In this document: positions 20,820 to 33,234 of the stretch, in pieces
How the letters are laid out: each line of letters opens with the position of its first letter
How positions within the stretch are numbered: the first letter of the stretch is position 1
Origin: Carettochelys insculpta
Taxonomy: Eukaryota; Chordata; Testudines; Carettochelyidae
Assembly: GCF_033958435.1 (NCBI RefSeq)
Contig: NC_134138.1
Coordinates: 210,871,298-210,935,297, forward strand
Length of the DNA stretch: 64,000 nucleotides
Reading direction: 5' to 3'
The notes under the pieces: model-generated
What the model saw: the letters and a program-made list of their open reading frames with translations, nothing else
What the model was told of the DNA's origin: nothing
The model's database searches: none
Program-made: the position numbers and the translations under genes

Positions 20820-21214
20820 GGGCTATGTCTACACTGAATACATGTTGACAGAAGTAAATCTCGACAGAACATCTGTCAACAGCTTTCATCTACACACAAC
20901 TTGCTCTCTCGACAGAGAACTGCCAGGCTGCACTGCCCTCTGGTGCCAGAAAGCAGAATGGCAGATCTGCCAAAGGGCTATCCCTCAGGTGAAGGCCCTC
21001 ATTGTCAACAGAAGTGTCTACACTGCGCTTCTGTTGACAGTACTCTATCCAGAGATTGTTATGCCTCAAATTTTTGAGGGATAATACTGTTGAGGAAAAT
21101 GCAGTGTTCTGTGGAAACTCTGCCGACAGAATGCTTTAAGCGTGTAGACGCTCCCTGAGTTATGGCGACAGAAGGCCCCTTCTGTCGGCAAAACTCTCTA
21201 ATGTAGACCCAGCC
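20820..21214. mobile_element. TTGACAGAA-type MITE
   Basis: GGGCTATGTCTACACTG at the left and TAATGTAGACCCAGCC at the right are inverse. The interior is rich in TTGACAGAAG and CTGTCGGCA words, and CTTCTGTTGACAGTAC lies near the centre. It starts 2 bp after the Harbinger right end. Relatives: 33235-33432 and 63309-63760. Confidence 0.7.
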
Positions 21215-22309
21215 TTAATGATCTGGGTCCAGGCTTGCCTAAAGCTTTGGGAAGAGGACTAACTGGGAACTGCTCTTGTGTGCAATGGATCTGAATGGCA
21301 CAGGACATGGAGCTCCTTCAGGGGCTGTGGAAGGAAGTGCAGGATCAAAGACCCCAATAAAAACTTGCCAAACTTCCTTTTCAAGTGTAAGGTGAACTTC
21401 ATTGACCTTGCCTTCCCCAAAGAAAGCACACTGTATATCGTTAGTCTACCTATACTACTTTTCAAAGAAATAAAATAAAAACATTCAAGAATGTCCACAA
21501 GCAATATTTGCCTTGGAGTGACTAACAGTGGAAGCACCACATGCAACAGATATTACTCATGTTGCTTATTTTGCTTTGGGAAGGTATTCAGGTACCACAG
21601 TGCTGGGTGCAGTGTAGGAATCTGAATGGAACAGAAGCATATCCAGGTTAATTGCTAAGATATGAAAGCATCTTTCACCTAAATGCTGAGAAATTGTTTA
21701 TGTTGCTGATTTTTCTAGAATCTTGTCATAGTTCTGGTCAATGAGAATGATGGCCAAATCTCAACATTCAGTTTATTTCAAAGAAATCCAAAAAAGGTTG
21801 AAGAGTCATCAAGGGTTATCTGAAATATCATTTGGAAACATTGGACAGGAGTCTGCAAAAATGTTAGGAAAAGAGAAGCTCTAGCTACTTCAGCCATGGA
21901 ACTACTGATTGCTAGTACTCATATATAAGGCATATTTGTGATAACATTTGTCAGACTCTCTGGCCCACAATTAATTCTGAGTAGCTTAAAATAAATCCAA
22001 TATTGTTAATTCAGTGTACCCAATGCAAACTACAGCTGTAATCACACGTGAAGCTTTTCTCCACTCACTATTTCTGCAGTAGTTTTCTTCAATACAGACT
22101 TCATTAATACTTACAAATTTGAGCATTTAGATATTATGCCTGCTTCGCAAATCTACACCATTTATAAAATCAATGCATTAGTTTCCAGGGCAAGAATACA
22201 ATCTGATTAAATAAGTAATGTAACAAACTTACCTGACTTAAAAATAATATAATTACATTTTATTCCATTCACAACATAAAGGATTTGCCTCGAAGTCTGC
22301 CTCAACGAT
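21215..22309. other. unassigned AT-rich sequence
   Basis: Short open frames only; no repeat ends or motifs seen. Confidence 0.5.
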
Positions 22310-22405
22310 TTGGAAAAGAATAAGCATAATTCTGTCCTCACACTGGTATAAATCAAAAGTAATTCCAATGAAATGAATGGAAAATGAAATTAAGATCAGA
22401 ATCGG
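22310..22405. repeat. ancient interspersed repeat piece
   Basis: CACTGGTATAAATCAAAAGT, TTCCAATGAAATGAATGG and GATCAGAATC recall an old repeat whose hallmarks (acceptable only loosely) are also seen at 61150-61325. Confidence 0.35.
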
Positions 22406-22687
22406 GGTATTTTTTTCCCTTTTGGTGAGAAATAACTGAGATGGGGTTTGCTCACATGCACATGTTTGTCTAGCTCTTTGGCAGCATTTCATATTTTCTC
22501 TCACTATAAAGATTTTAATAGTAGCTGTTTTAAAGGTGGCCTGTGCAGGATTTTTTTAAATTGATTTGTGCCCATTTTAGCATCTTTATTTAATGAAATA
22601 GTTGATCTGATATCCACCAACAAAGATTTTGAAGCTAAAAATATAAATGTCAGTCCATGTCGTTTCATGGAACGTAGATTTTGGCAA

Positions 22688-22703
22688 ATATATATATATA
22701 TAT
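22688..22703. repeat. TA dinucleotide run
   Basis: Eight TA units. Confidence 0.8.
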
Positions 22704-22714
22704 GTTTAGAAGAT

Positions 22715-23215
22715 TGACATTCTAATTGATATCGTATACCTGGATTTCTCAAAGCATTTGACTTAGAATCACATGATGTCTAAATAAATGAATTTAAGTT
22801 CTATGGAATTAAAAGGATACACATTAGATGGATTAAAAACTTACACACAGATCTCATGAAGTCCTTGGTAATAGGGAGATTTCAAAGGGTGTTTTGAGCA
22901 GCATACCCCATGGCTGTTGGTCAAACGACATGTGTGATGTTATCAAGTTAGATGATGATATAAAATCTTTGGTGGCAAAGTTTGCAGATAGTACAAAGAA
23001 TGGTGGGGTAGTAAATGATGTCAAGGACGGATAGACAGTCAGATCTAAATCAGCTTGTTAAATGGTCACTATTCAATAAAATTTATTTTAAAATAGCCAA
23101 ATACAAGGTGGTACATCTAGAAACCAAGAATACCTACAGGATAGGAGAGAGTGTCTTGGAAAGCTGTGAATCAGAAAAGGATTTTGAGGACACTTCTGAT
23201 AATCTCTTTAGTTAT
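22715..23215 (+). pseudogene. ancient CR1-type RT remnant
   Basis: The sense strand reads approximately VYLDFSKAFDLESH near 22733-22773, KSLVAKFADSTKNGGVVNDV near 22965-23024, and NQLVKWSLFNKIYFKIAKYK with VVHLETKN near 23051-23125. These match the order FSKAFD, then AKFADDTKLGG, then L-x-KWS...NKCKVLHLG of CR1 polymerases. The catalytic FADD box reads FADS here. Numerous stops and shifts show an old copy. Confidence 0.7.
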
Positions 23216-24600
23216 TCCAACCTCGAACTATTTGAAAAGCCACATTAACTGAAGTCCAATCGGTACTATAAGCTATGCATAGCACCTCTGCTTCCAGAAA
23301 ACCTTTTGACAGACTGCTTCCAGAAATCTTTTGGTATCTCAGTCAGAAAATTGTGAGGATAATTTTAGAGTTACCCAGAGCTATTGTAACATAATATATC
23401 AGCTGAAGAATTATTAGGCTCTATCCTCTAGAAATATTTGAAAACTTTGAAAAATCTCTTGTGTGATATTAGATGATTGCCAACATGTGCATTCCCTGAA
23501 TAATTTTTTTTACACTTGACACTCACTGAACATTGCAATTTAAACCAATGTTTAACACTGCTCTTCACTTTTTTGACATCCCATTGTAAAAGCTTCTCTA
23601 CAAACCATAAATACCACCTAGATAGTAGAAACATTTTTACTGTACGTTTTCCATAAAACAGGGAATAGCTGCTGCATGACAGACAGGCAGTCAATTTGAA
23701 CAGTCTGTCTTTTTCCTTTCATTAAGTGCTAATTCCCCTCTTCATCGTTCTCGATTTTCTTTACTCAGTTTCAGGCAATTACTGTGAGGGGCTATGATGT
23801 TAATGAGTTATGCATAGCAGATTTAAAAATGAAATACCTTTTTAGGCTATGAAGTTCAGTTAATGGAAGCATCAACCTGAATAGATGCAAAACCTAGACA
23901 TCTTTGATATCAGGGCTTGATTGATTTTATAAGTCAGGTGCTCATATGAATAAGGAACCTTTACTTAGCTCAGGGAGCTTTTTGACAAGAAATTTACACT
24001 GATGAGCTATAAAGGCAACCTTTTTCTAATGCACTCTGCTATGCATTTGTCCCTGTTATTTTTAATCTTCCTTGGGTTGATGTTTTATCTAATCTAAATC
24101 CATGAAACCCTGGCAGAGCTATACACTGACTCAAAACTACTTCTACAGCTACTTATCTCAACAAATTATCAATGACATGAAATTTTGCTGTGGAACAACA
24201 TAACACTTTTACCCAATCTACACACTGACATTACAGTTTATGGACAAAGTGATCGTGCTATTAACTCCTCGTTACTATTGCACTGGAACATCTCAAAAAA
24301 GAGAAGCAATGGCTGGAGGAACACATCCAGGTTAGATCAATAGGATATGTTGAAAGATTCCTAAATCCAAACTCCTCTGGAGCCCTGTCAGTATTTTTAA
24401 AACAATCCAAAATGAAAATAAAATATCATGTTTAATACTAAAAATAACTGTTTATAAGTAGTGTTGATATTAGTACAGCTACAAGCTGGGAATTATCTAT
24501 CTTATCAGTAATATAAACTTTTAGCTTCTTTGTCCAGTAAATATAATACTTACATTTTTCACTCCCTATTTTATTCTGATCCTCCATTTCTCCCCTTTCT
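23216..24600. other. unassigned AT-rich sequence
   Basis: No supported feature. Confidence 0.5.
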
Positions 24601-25700
24601 GGTCCCACCTCAGAGTATGCTGGTGTGAGGGAATGTACCTATGACTGCACCCTGTGTGCTACTGTAATAGTCTTTGTACCATGTATGACTGTAGGATGTC
24701 TGTGGGTCTCTCCCTGTCTGTCAGGGCAGGAATCCACACCCCCTTGCTCCACCATATCCTGGAGAATCTCAGTCCAGAGAAATCCCTGAGGGGTCACTGG
24801 CTATACCCTGTGGTAGGACTGAGGAGCATGGAGTCTTTGTGCCACAATCTGGGTGTGGCAGCCAACAACTAGTGGGGCCTGGTTGGCAATCAGTCCAGGC
24901 AATTAAATCAACCTCAATGCCCAGATCCCTCAACCAGGGCAGGGCAGCCCACATTTTACTACTGGTAGGTCAGTGGGGGAATTACCTCCAGGCAGGAGCT
25001 ATAACAGATGTGTCTAGTTCTCTAGCTCCGACAGGCAGCAGGGCTATCCAGGTCTCCTAGCCTATCAGTGGGGAGATGGCTAGCCCCAGGGGATAGGGTG
25101 GCTGGTATAGGGAGAGTGCAGGCCCTCCCACACCACTACATCCCAGCCTAGGGCCCTGTCAGCAGCACGTAGTCTGCTCAGAGTGGGGTAATCCTCCACT
25201 AGCTCAGAGTGGATCTGCATGCAACAAGCAGGACAGTCTAAAAACAATCCAACAGCTGAACCCTATTCAGCTTCCCTGGGCCACTTCCTACCCTTCCAGG
25301 ATGGGAGTACCTGGGTTCCAGGGTTTCCTCTGTCTCCCTCAGGTAGACCAAAAGGGCAGCCCCAGCAGCTCATTGGTATTATTGGTATCTGGCAACGAAG
25401 GCAGTCCTGCAGGGTCTCTGGCTGTTAGTAGCTCCAGCACCTGGGAAGAGATGTCCTTCTCCTCGGGCAGATCTCAGTTGGTCCCAAGCTCCAGCAGCAG
25501 GGAATAGCTATCGTGATCATCTGGAAGTTCTTCCTTAACTGAGCTAGAGGGCTGGCCTTTTATAGGCCCGCTTTCTCTCCCACCCCTCTGCTTCTGGCGG
25601 GCTAGCCACAGGTGTCCCAGTTCTACCCACTAGGCAGTCATTGTGAGTCTCTTCCTGTCAGTTAGGGTGGGAGACCATAGTCCCTTCTACAATGACCTAT
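24601..25700. repeat. LTR-like GC-rich block
   Basis: About 1.1 kb, clearly GC-richer than its surroundings. It contains CCCAGCCTAGGGCCCTGTC, GGACAGTCTAAAAACAATC, a TATA-like CCTTTTATAGGCCC at 25556-25569, GGCGGGCTAGCCACAGGTG and TCTCTTCCTGTCAGTTAGG. The layout resembles a solo LTR of a reptilian retroelement. I found no clear TG...CA ends, polypurine tract or coding region. Confidence 0.4.
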
Positions 25701-26687
25701 AAGGTGTCATTTGAAAACTCATGCTTTACTGGTCAATATTATCCTGACAAAATGTGTGACAACATCAGATGTGAACTTACAAATTCTACTTTATGGATTT
25801 ACTAGCGCATGTTCCAAATGGAAACTGGCAAATAGGTCAATCTCAAACAAAGCAATAAATGCTCTCCTGAAATTTGTATTGAAGCAGTGAACAGAATCAT
25901 CAAGTAGGAAGGGAATCAAAGGAAGTTCAAATAGGTGAGAAAAAAATAAAAACAGGGAACATCTTTATCCAAATGCACAGCAGGAAGTGTTTTTCCAAAG
26001 GAGCACTGAAATAATAAAGGGATGGATAAACACACCAAGGCATGGTCTCTCTCTTTCTGTCTCTTTTTTCTGAAACCATGGGACAAGGAGATTCCTCTTT
26101 GAATTTAGTATACTTTGTCAGTGTAGGAACCCATTAAGTTTTAACTTTATTTTTCTTGTAGACATTTTATATAGATTTTTCTGACTCATTACTTGCACTT
26201 TCTGTCTAGTTAATAATCTTTCATCGTTTAATTTTATCCAGTGTGTTTAACTTGAAATGTTGGGGAACTCTGTTTAACATGGCAAGTTGTATGTATAATA
26301 TTTCTATTAAAGAAATAATGGACTTTGTATAAAATGGACTTTGTATTGTCCAGAAGACTTCTGGGCAATACAGGATATCTATTTCTGGAAAGTAATTTAA
26401 GACTGGGAGTGTGTTGGGGTCACACCTTGCAATATAACTGAGGCTGTTAAGAACAAAGGTATGGTTGGCTGGCTGCAAAACTGGCACAAACATAGCTGTA
26501 AGTTTTTTCTCTGCAGTTCAGGCTAGAGCTATAGCAGCAAAACACTGTAAAGAGCACCTCAGATTAGAGGGCCGGGGAGACACTGATCCTTATTATTGTG
26601 GTCTGTACTCTGGTATGTCACAGCTGGGAATAACCGTATTACTTCTGAAGGGCTCTAATGCACTAGAAAACAATCTCCCTTTACTTT
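25701..26687. other. unassigned AT-rich sequence
   Basis: No supported feature. Confidence 0.5.
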
Positions 26688-27744
26688 GGCTGCACCTACA
26701 CTATCAGCTAAAACCGAATTTATTAAAATTGATTATCTCTGGGTTTTATCAATTCGATTTTGAGCATCCTCACCTTCCCACATCCTCCCCACAAAATTAA
26801 CTTATTGCTGCTACACACAAATAGCTTAAATAGACTGTAGCAGCAGTGTATTGTGGGAAGCTATCCCACAGTTCCCTGAGCCCTACAGCATTCTGGCTAT
26901 TTTCACTGGTGCAGTATGGGAAAAAAACGCCCTGCAAGTGCTTGTCAGTATCTGACAACATTGTCCTACATTTCATTTCCTACATTCCCCTGCTGTGTTA
27001 ACAAAATGTCTCTTTTTTCCAGGTGGGGTCTGGCTTGCCTGTATAACAGCTGTGCTTTTAATGAGGGAGGAGAGGGCAGGGGTAGTATAATGCTTAGGAA
27101 AGGTTAGAAAAAAGATTTTGGGTTTTCCAACCGACAAGTTTTCAAAACGGGATGAAAAAGCACTGGGTCTTTGCAGGTTTGGATCTGGATTTAGACCTTC
27201 TGTCAAAGAAGATCCTCAGATCAATAATTTTGTCTCAAAGGCCCAAAAGCCAGACTGGGGCAGCAAGATGCAAGTCCCTCCTGGACTGGTCAAAAGGTGC
27301 AGACCCTCCTGGAAAAGACCCCAAGACCCCAATGTGAAGTAATGTAATGCACTGCCCAAGCCTACACCAGACGGCTAGCCCCTGGTGGAGCATGGCCATC
27401 CACGGCTGCAGCATAGAGGTATGAGGTAGGAGCAGGTGTAGACCTGGCAAAGAAGGCCCTCAGAACAGGTATTTTCAACTGAAATATATGTTTAAGTAGA
27501 CATGGCCACTACACTGAAAATGCAATGGTGCATTGAATCAGTTACAGCTGCTTTGGTTACTCACCAACACTCCAGGGGAGGACTCACCACCTGCCCCTAT
27601 TACCAGCATGCTCAGGCTTGGATCTAGGTTTGGATGTGGCAAAGAAGACCCTCAGAACAAGAATTTTCATCACTGCAAGCCTTACATGTAGAGCTACTAC
27701 ATTGTCATCCATGGCCTTTGGAAAAAGACCACGACTATAGACAG

Positions 27745-28372
27745 CCCCCAAAAATCGTGACCACCCAGGGAGACTTCCCCCCAATGGCTAAAAGACTCCT
27801 AACTATAGCCAGCTCTGAAAATTGTGGGCACACAGGAATACTTTCCCCAGGTGGCTAAAAGACCCATGAGTATAGCCATACCTCTGGTCTTTGGAGAAAG
27901 CCCATACACACGCCTTGGTAGGACCCATCACCTGTATCTGGATTTAGACCTGGAAAAGACGACCCTTAGAACAAGAATTTGTTGAAGTAGACATGGGTGT
28001 TAAACTGAAACTGCAATGGATCAAAAAATCTGTTATGGCGTGGGGCAGCTAAAAGACCTCCAACTCTAGCTAGCCTTGAAAATTGTGACTGCCCAGGGAG
28101 ACTTCCCTTGGGTGGCTAAAAGACCCCCCACCATAGCCAACCCGTTGGCCTTTGGATAAAGCCCATACAAGAATTTCATCTGAGAGGACAGGTACTCTAG
28201 TAAAAAAGTATTATCTTCTCTTGCCTGAAAATTGTGTCCAGTGAGGGAGACTTTCCCCAAGTGGCTAGAAGACCTCTGACTACAGCCAACACTAAAAATC
28301 ATGACTGCATAGAAAGACTTCCACCAAGCGGCTACTAGACCTCTGACTACAGTCAACCCCGAAAATCATGAC
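27745..28372. repeat. degenerate tandem repeat, unit about 65 bp
   Basis: Five or six copies of a unit built of CCCTGAAAATCGTGAC, CAGGGAGACTTCCCC and GTGGCTAAAAGACC, CTATAGCCA, partly interrupted. The same unit occurs in reverse complement at 29190-29260 in the right arm. Confidence 0.7.
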
Positions 28373-28385
28373 CACTGGGCATGGG

Positions 28386-28655
28386 AAAGTTCCAGACTGT
28401 GTGGTGCCTCCAGAGGGAGGGAAGGGAGGGAATGTGGGGGTTAAGACAAAATGCAAGCTGCTGAAAAGGAGTTTCTCATCCAAGCATGATCCTCACCCAC
28501 AGACTAGCTGCCACATGATGCAGGTGAACGAAAGTTCCAGCATGTGTGGCGTCTCTCAGGGAGGGAAGGGAGGGAATGTGGGGGGCAGGGCAACATGTAA
28601 ATGGCTGACAAGAAGTTTTTTGTCCAAGCATGACCCCCACACACAGCCTAGGTCG
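28386..28655. repeat. tandem duplication, period 145 bp
   Basis: Copies begin AAAGTTCCAG at 28386 and 28531. Both continue GGGAGGGAAGGGAGGGAATG and later TCCAAGCATGA. The second copy is incomplete. Confidence 0.75.
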
Positions 28656-29099
28656 GTGGGGGGAGAGGGGAGGTTTAGTGGCTGGTGTGAGGCAGCACAG
28701 AAAAAAAAAAGAGCTAGTAGAGGTAGACACAGGACCTCAGGCCCTACAGCCACATTAATAGCAAAGAAAGAAAAAAGATTTTTCAGCCTCTCATGACCCT
28801 ACATGGGCTTCCAGGTGGCAAACTGAAATGGTCTTCCTGTTGCCTAATTCTGCTGCACCTGAGAGCAGTGGAGATGGAAGAGGCCAGAGCAGAGAACTGT
28901 GGGGCAATGTGGGGTGTAGATGGGACATGTCTGGAGGCTAATGAATTCAATTTAAAGATATGGCACCTCCTCACGACCCTTTATTCAGCATTTTAAATTT
29001 GAACTGAACACTACACCCATCAAGTTATTATGATATTATGATATCCATCTTACATCAATTTTAGTGCACCATACATCCAACCAATGGAATTTACAATGA

Positions 29100-29165
29100 A
29101 CACAGGCACTTGGTAAAATCTGGCTAAATGTCATAAAATCGATATTGTCTTGTAGTGTAGACATA
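29100..29165. mobile_element. internal transposon terminus
   Basis: CATAAAATCGATATTGTCTT and GTAGTGTAGACATA form a right-end-like terminus inside the palindromic element, suggesting that the 3.6-kb unit is composite. Confidence 0.5.
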
Positions 29166-30314
29166 CTGTCAAAGAAGATCCTTGGGGGTCTTTTAGTGAT
29201 TGGGGGAAGTCTCCCTGGGTGGTTACAATTTTCAGGGGCTGGCTATAGTCGTGGTCTTTTTCTAATGGCCATTGAAAGCAATGTAATAGCTCCTCAATTA
29301 CCACAGTTCTCAAAGTAAGGCTTCCAGCAATGAAAATTCTTGTTCTGAGGGTCTTCTTTGCCACATCCAAACATAGATCCAAGCCTGGGCATGCTGGTAA
29401 TAGGGCAGATGGTGGGTCCTGCCTTGTAGTGTTGGTGAACAATCAAAGCAGCTGTAACTAATTCAATGATCCATTGCATTTCAGCGTAGTGGCTTTGTCT
29501 ACTTCAATGCGTATTTCAGTTGAAAATTCCTGTTCTGAGGGCCTTCTTTGCCAGGTCTATACCTGCTCCTATCTCCTACCTCCATGCTGCAGCAGGGGGT
29601 GGCCTCAATCCTGGTGGCAACCTGGCGTAAGCTGGGGCATTATAGCCATTCACTTTAAGGTCTCGCAGTAGATCCTCCTTTCCCCACATGTCCAGGAGGG
29701 TCTGCACCTTTCACCCACTCCAGAGGGGATCCGCCTCTTGGTATCCTGGGCTGGCTCTTGGGCCTTTGAGACAAAATTATTGATCTGAGGATCTTCTTTG
29801 ACAGGAGGTCTAAATCCAGATCCAAACCTGCAAAGACCCAGTGCTTTTGCATTCCATTTTGGAAAACCTGTTGGTTGGGAAACCCAAGATCTTTTTTCTA
29901 ACCTTTGCTTAGTGCTTTACTATCCTTCCCCTCTTCTCCATCATAAAAAGCACAGCTGTTATACAGGCAAGCCAGACCCCACCTGGAAAAGTGACGTTTT
30001 GTTAACACAGCAGGGGAATGAGGGAAATGAAATGTGAGATGTCATCAGATACTGACAGCCACTTGCAGGACATTTTTTTTGGCTATGCTGCATCAGCAAA
30101 AATAGCCAGAATGCTGTAGGGCTCAGGGAACTGTGGGATAGCTTCCCAAAATACACTGCTGCTACAGTCTATTTAAGCTATTTGTGTGTAGCAGCAATAA
30201 GTTAATTTTGTGGGGAGGATGTGGGAAGGTGAGGATGCTCAAAATCGAATCGATAATACCCAGTGATAATCAATTTCAATCCATTCGATTTTAGCTCGTA
30301 ATGTAGATGCAGCC

Positions 30315-30961
30315 ATAACCTTGGTTGTGCAACCACCTAGCTAAATCTGTTTCCATAACTGTGAATGCAATATTTTATCTCAAGTGGATTATATGGGACA
30401 ATGTAAAGTTAACACTACTACCCACATTTGATCACAGAGGTTTTGTTCCCCTTCCTCACGGTTGCAATTATGTCAGTGTCTACCTAAGCAACTTAAGAAG
30501 TACACCTACAAAATTCCTCATATGGAGGTGCTCTCTACATTGAGCAATCCTCCCCTGAAAGGACCAGTCTGAATTTCCAACTTCTAGAAGGACCATTACC
30601 GCACTCCATACTATTCAATGTCTGGAAGGAGAAGCTGCACAAATTGAGTCCAGAAACAGAGAGCAAATTTTTAACAGTTGAGTGGAATTAAATATTACGT
30701 CAACTTACAAACGGACTGTGGGTTTTCCATCGCTTAAAGACTTAAATCAAGCCTGTACATCTTTCTAAAATATATGCACCCACTGAACTACACATTTTAG
30801 TCTTGACGCACAATACACTTGGTGAAATCCTGAGGCCCGCGTTATGAATGTTTTGCAAGGCTGTCTTTAGTCTCCCTCTTCATAGTCAAACATCTGTGAT
30901 CATTCCTGAGAAGGAATCAGTTTCTTTTCCTTGTCTCCAGCTTGAAGTGGCTCACTCACAT
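30315..30961. other. unassigned sequence between two transposons
   Basis: No supported feature. Confidence 0.45.
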
Positions 30962-33118
30962 GGGCTACGTCTACACTAGAATGCTACATAGAAGTAGCTT
31001 ATGTCGAAGTAGTAATATCGAAATAAGCTACTTGGATGTGTAGCGTCCACACATTCTCCGGGGCTGGCACTGTTGACATAACAATGCACAACATAGAAAA
31101 GGGCCCCTCAGGAGAGTGTCTACACAAAAAAGTGGCCCCTTTTGGGAGGGGCCCTTTAAGGGAGCAGCTTGCTGTTGTCCCGGAAGTGTTACAGCAGAGG
31201 TGGGGGAAACTATGTACAGTAGAGGGGGGCCTATGTGACCCAGTCCTTGGCCCCTCGCAGCCCCTCATCCATCATGGAGGGGCACGACCCATGCCTTGTC
31301 CAGGGTCCCCGTCGAGGCCAGGTGGGGGCTGGGAGGACTGGCAGAAAGACACCCAGGCTGGCTCCGTAGCCCTCTGGTCCCTTTCATTGGGCTCCAGTGG
31401 AGGAGGACTGCTGGGAGGGACAGTAGCTGGAACAGCAGGGGGCGGCAGTTGGTCTGTGATCTGCTCGAGGGTTCCCGCGATGAGGTCAAATGTCCTCATG
31501 AAGGATCCCCAGGCCTCCCAGTGCCAGGCCAGTGCCCGCTTCTCCTATTGGAGCTGGCGCTTTACCACCTCAACCTGGCACCGGAGCATGGCGAGGACCT
31601 TGGGGTCAGTGACCAGCCATGGCTTGCTCTGGTAGTGATGGGCCGGTCCTGGCGCTGGTCTCTGCCCAGGCTGGCTGCCACAGTGCTGCATTCCTGGTGG
31701 GCTGTCTGGTACCACAGACACCACAGTGCTGTCATGGCCATCAGACAGTGCAGCTGCGGAAAGAGTGGGAAAGAGAGAGGACAGCCATTAGTCCTAGGCC
31801 TTGGCCCATGGCCCATGTGCCCTACCCCCCATGGGCACTGCGTCCCAGACCCCTGTCCTCCAGCCCTGAGTGCATCGTCCCCATGAGCGGCCCCCTTTGG
31901 GGGTTCAGCCCCCCGCAGTGATGGGGTGTGGCGCTGTCCATGGGAGTGGGTGCTGATTGGCCGTGGGGGCCGTGCTGCTGTCCCAGGGCCATGGTCTGGC
32001 TGGGCCATGGTGGGCCGGGGTCGGCTGGGTATGTGGGGGGGGCTGGTCATGTCCCTTGACCCAGCCCCATAACCTGGGAGTGTGGGCCCTGCGGGGTACA
32101 TACCTGATGGTCCACTCCTGCGGTCAGGGGACACCCATCAGGCAGACGCCCTGCTGGAGCTGTGGGAGGGGAGGTAGATCAGGAGCTCCCCGTCACTGGA
32201 CCCCTCCTCTGCTGTCCCAGGGGCAGGCTCCTCTGGGGGTCCCTGGAGTGCAGGGCTGGCCTCCAACTCCAAGGCCTGCTGGGACTCTTCAGCTGCTGTG
32301 TCAAGATTGGCCAGGGGAGGAGGAGGAGGTGCATCAGGGTCCCAGGATTTCCCTGAGCTCCCTGAAAAAGTGGCAAGCAGTGGGGGCAGTCCCAGACCAG
32401 CTGGCTGTATCCTGGGCCCAGGCGTAACCCTGCCACAGCTCCTTGACTTTACTTCTGATGTGGTCAGGAGTGTGGGCAGGGTGACCCCAGGTAGCCAGGC
32501 CCTCAGCCAGCTGGGCAAACACTTCTGTGTTCCGCCGCTTGCTCCCTATTACCTGTAGCATGACCTCCTCCTCGCCCCAGAGCCCCAGCAGATCTTGGAG
32601 CTTGGCATCTGTCCAGGAGAGGCCCCACAACCTCTCCCCCCACCCCCCAGCTGGACACTTGGGAGCCCTGGGTCCCCTTGGGGAGGGTGCCCTGGGGACA
32701 CCCAGGGGACTGGCTGACTGCCATGGGTGCTGAGTGGTTGGACTGGGGCCTCTGGAGGGTGAGCACGTGTGTGTGCTGATGCCTGCACACTCTCAGCTTC
32801 CTGTCACAGGATATCTGGGTCCATGGTGCTTTAAGGGCTGCTGCACAGCATGTCTCAACCCCTCAGCTGATTGCCGCCATGGAGGACCCCACTATTTCGA
32901 AGTAGCAGGACACGGATTGTCTACGCACACCCTACTTCAACATTTAACGTCAACATAGGGCGCTATTCCCATCTTCTGACAGGGATAGCGATTTTGACGT
33001 CTCACCGCCTAATGTCGATTTGAACTTCAAAGTAGCACGCAGCATGTGTCGACGTGGCGCGCGCTATTTCAGAGTTGTGCTGGCTACTTCAAAGTCGCCA
33101 GCTAGTATAGATGCGGCC
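30962..33118 (-). mobile_element. PIF/Harbinger-type element with only the Myb/SANT gene
   Basis: Ends GGGCTACGTCTACACTAG and CTAGTATAGATGCGGCC are inverse, and CGAAGTAG/CTACTTCAAAG words lie just inside both. The 2.16-kb interior is GC-rich and encodes, on the minus strand, a Myb/SANT-like protein (31030-32630). No DDE transposase is present. It is therefore either a deletion derivative or a one-gene element needing a transposase supplied from elsewhere. It is non-functional in its present form. Confidence 0.75.
31030..32630 (-). pseudogene. Myb/SANT-like DNA-binding protein of Harbinger, broken
   Basis: The N-terminal frame (32630-32334) encodes a Myb/SANT-like trihelix: GLSWTDAKLQDLLGLWGEEE, IGSKRRNTEVFAQLAEGLA, HTPDHIRSKVKELWQGYAWA and FFRELREILGP. 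Such proteins bind transposon ends together with the Harbinger transposase. A frameshift near 32335 moves to the frame at 32518-32138 (LDTAAEESQQALELE, acidic, Ser-rich LPSHSSSRASA), which hits a stop. A predicted GT-AG intron (32103-31754; donor CAG/GTATGT, acceptor TTTCCGCAG/CTG) leads to a degraded C-terminal exon. Long plus-strand frames at 31036-31886 are GC-rich shadows. Confidence 0.7.
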
Positions 33119-33234
33119 TTGTGTAATTGCCCTCAGATCAGCCACAGCATGGTTACTGCATGGTGAAAATGAGAGGAGGTTCATGGTTCAATACAGTAGA
33201 GGTTCCTGTTCAACAGTATAACACAAAACCAGCT
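33119..33234. other. short unassigned stretch
   Basis: No supported feature. Confidence 0.4.

Larger units (their letters stand above)
26688..30314. mobile_element. 3.6-kb palindromic DNA-transposon-like element
   Basis: The left end GGCTGCACCTACACTATCAG and right end ACGAGCTAAAATCGAATGG (both read inward) belong to near-inverse termini; the right end proper closes ATGTAGATGCAGCC. The arms 26688-27800 and 29190-30314 are reverse complements over about 1.1 kb: GCATTCTGGCTATTTT, GGTGGGGTCTGGCTTGCC and AGACCTTCTGTCAAAGAAGA recur inverted. Paired open frames (27152-27337 plus and 29655-29852 minus) both give KHWVFAGLDLDLDLLSKKIL, which proves the symmetry, though I do not think it is a real protein. 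The centre (27800-29190) holds tandem repeats. No transposase is visible, so it is non-autonomous. Confidence 0.75.

Noticed and set aside
27118..27342. Paired frames with LDLDLDLLSKK in both arms of the palindrome
   Set aside because: The similarity only reflects the inverted repeat; codon-level constraint is not apparent and each frame is short.
27745..28372. CRISPR-like spacing of repeats
   Set aside because: Units are degenerate, contiguous rather than separated by unique spacers, and sit inside a eukaryotic transposon-like element.
31036..31886. Two overlapping plus-strand open frames of nearly 200 codons
   Set aside because: They lie antisense to the Harbinger Myb/SANT gene in GC-rich DNA where stops are rare, and show no domain.
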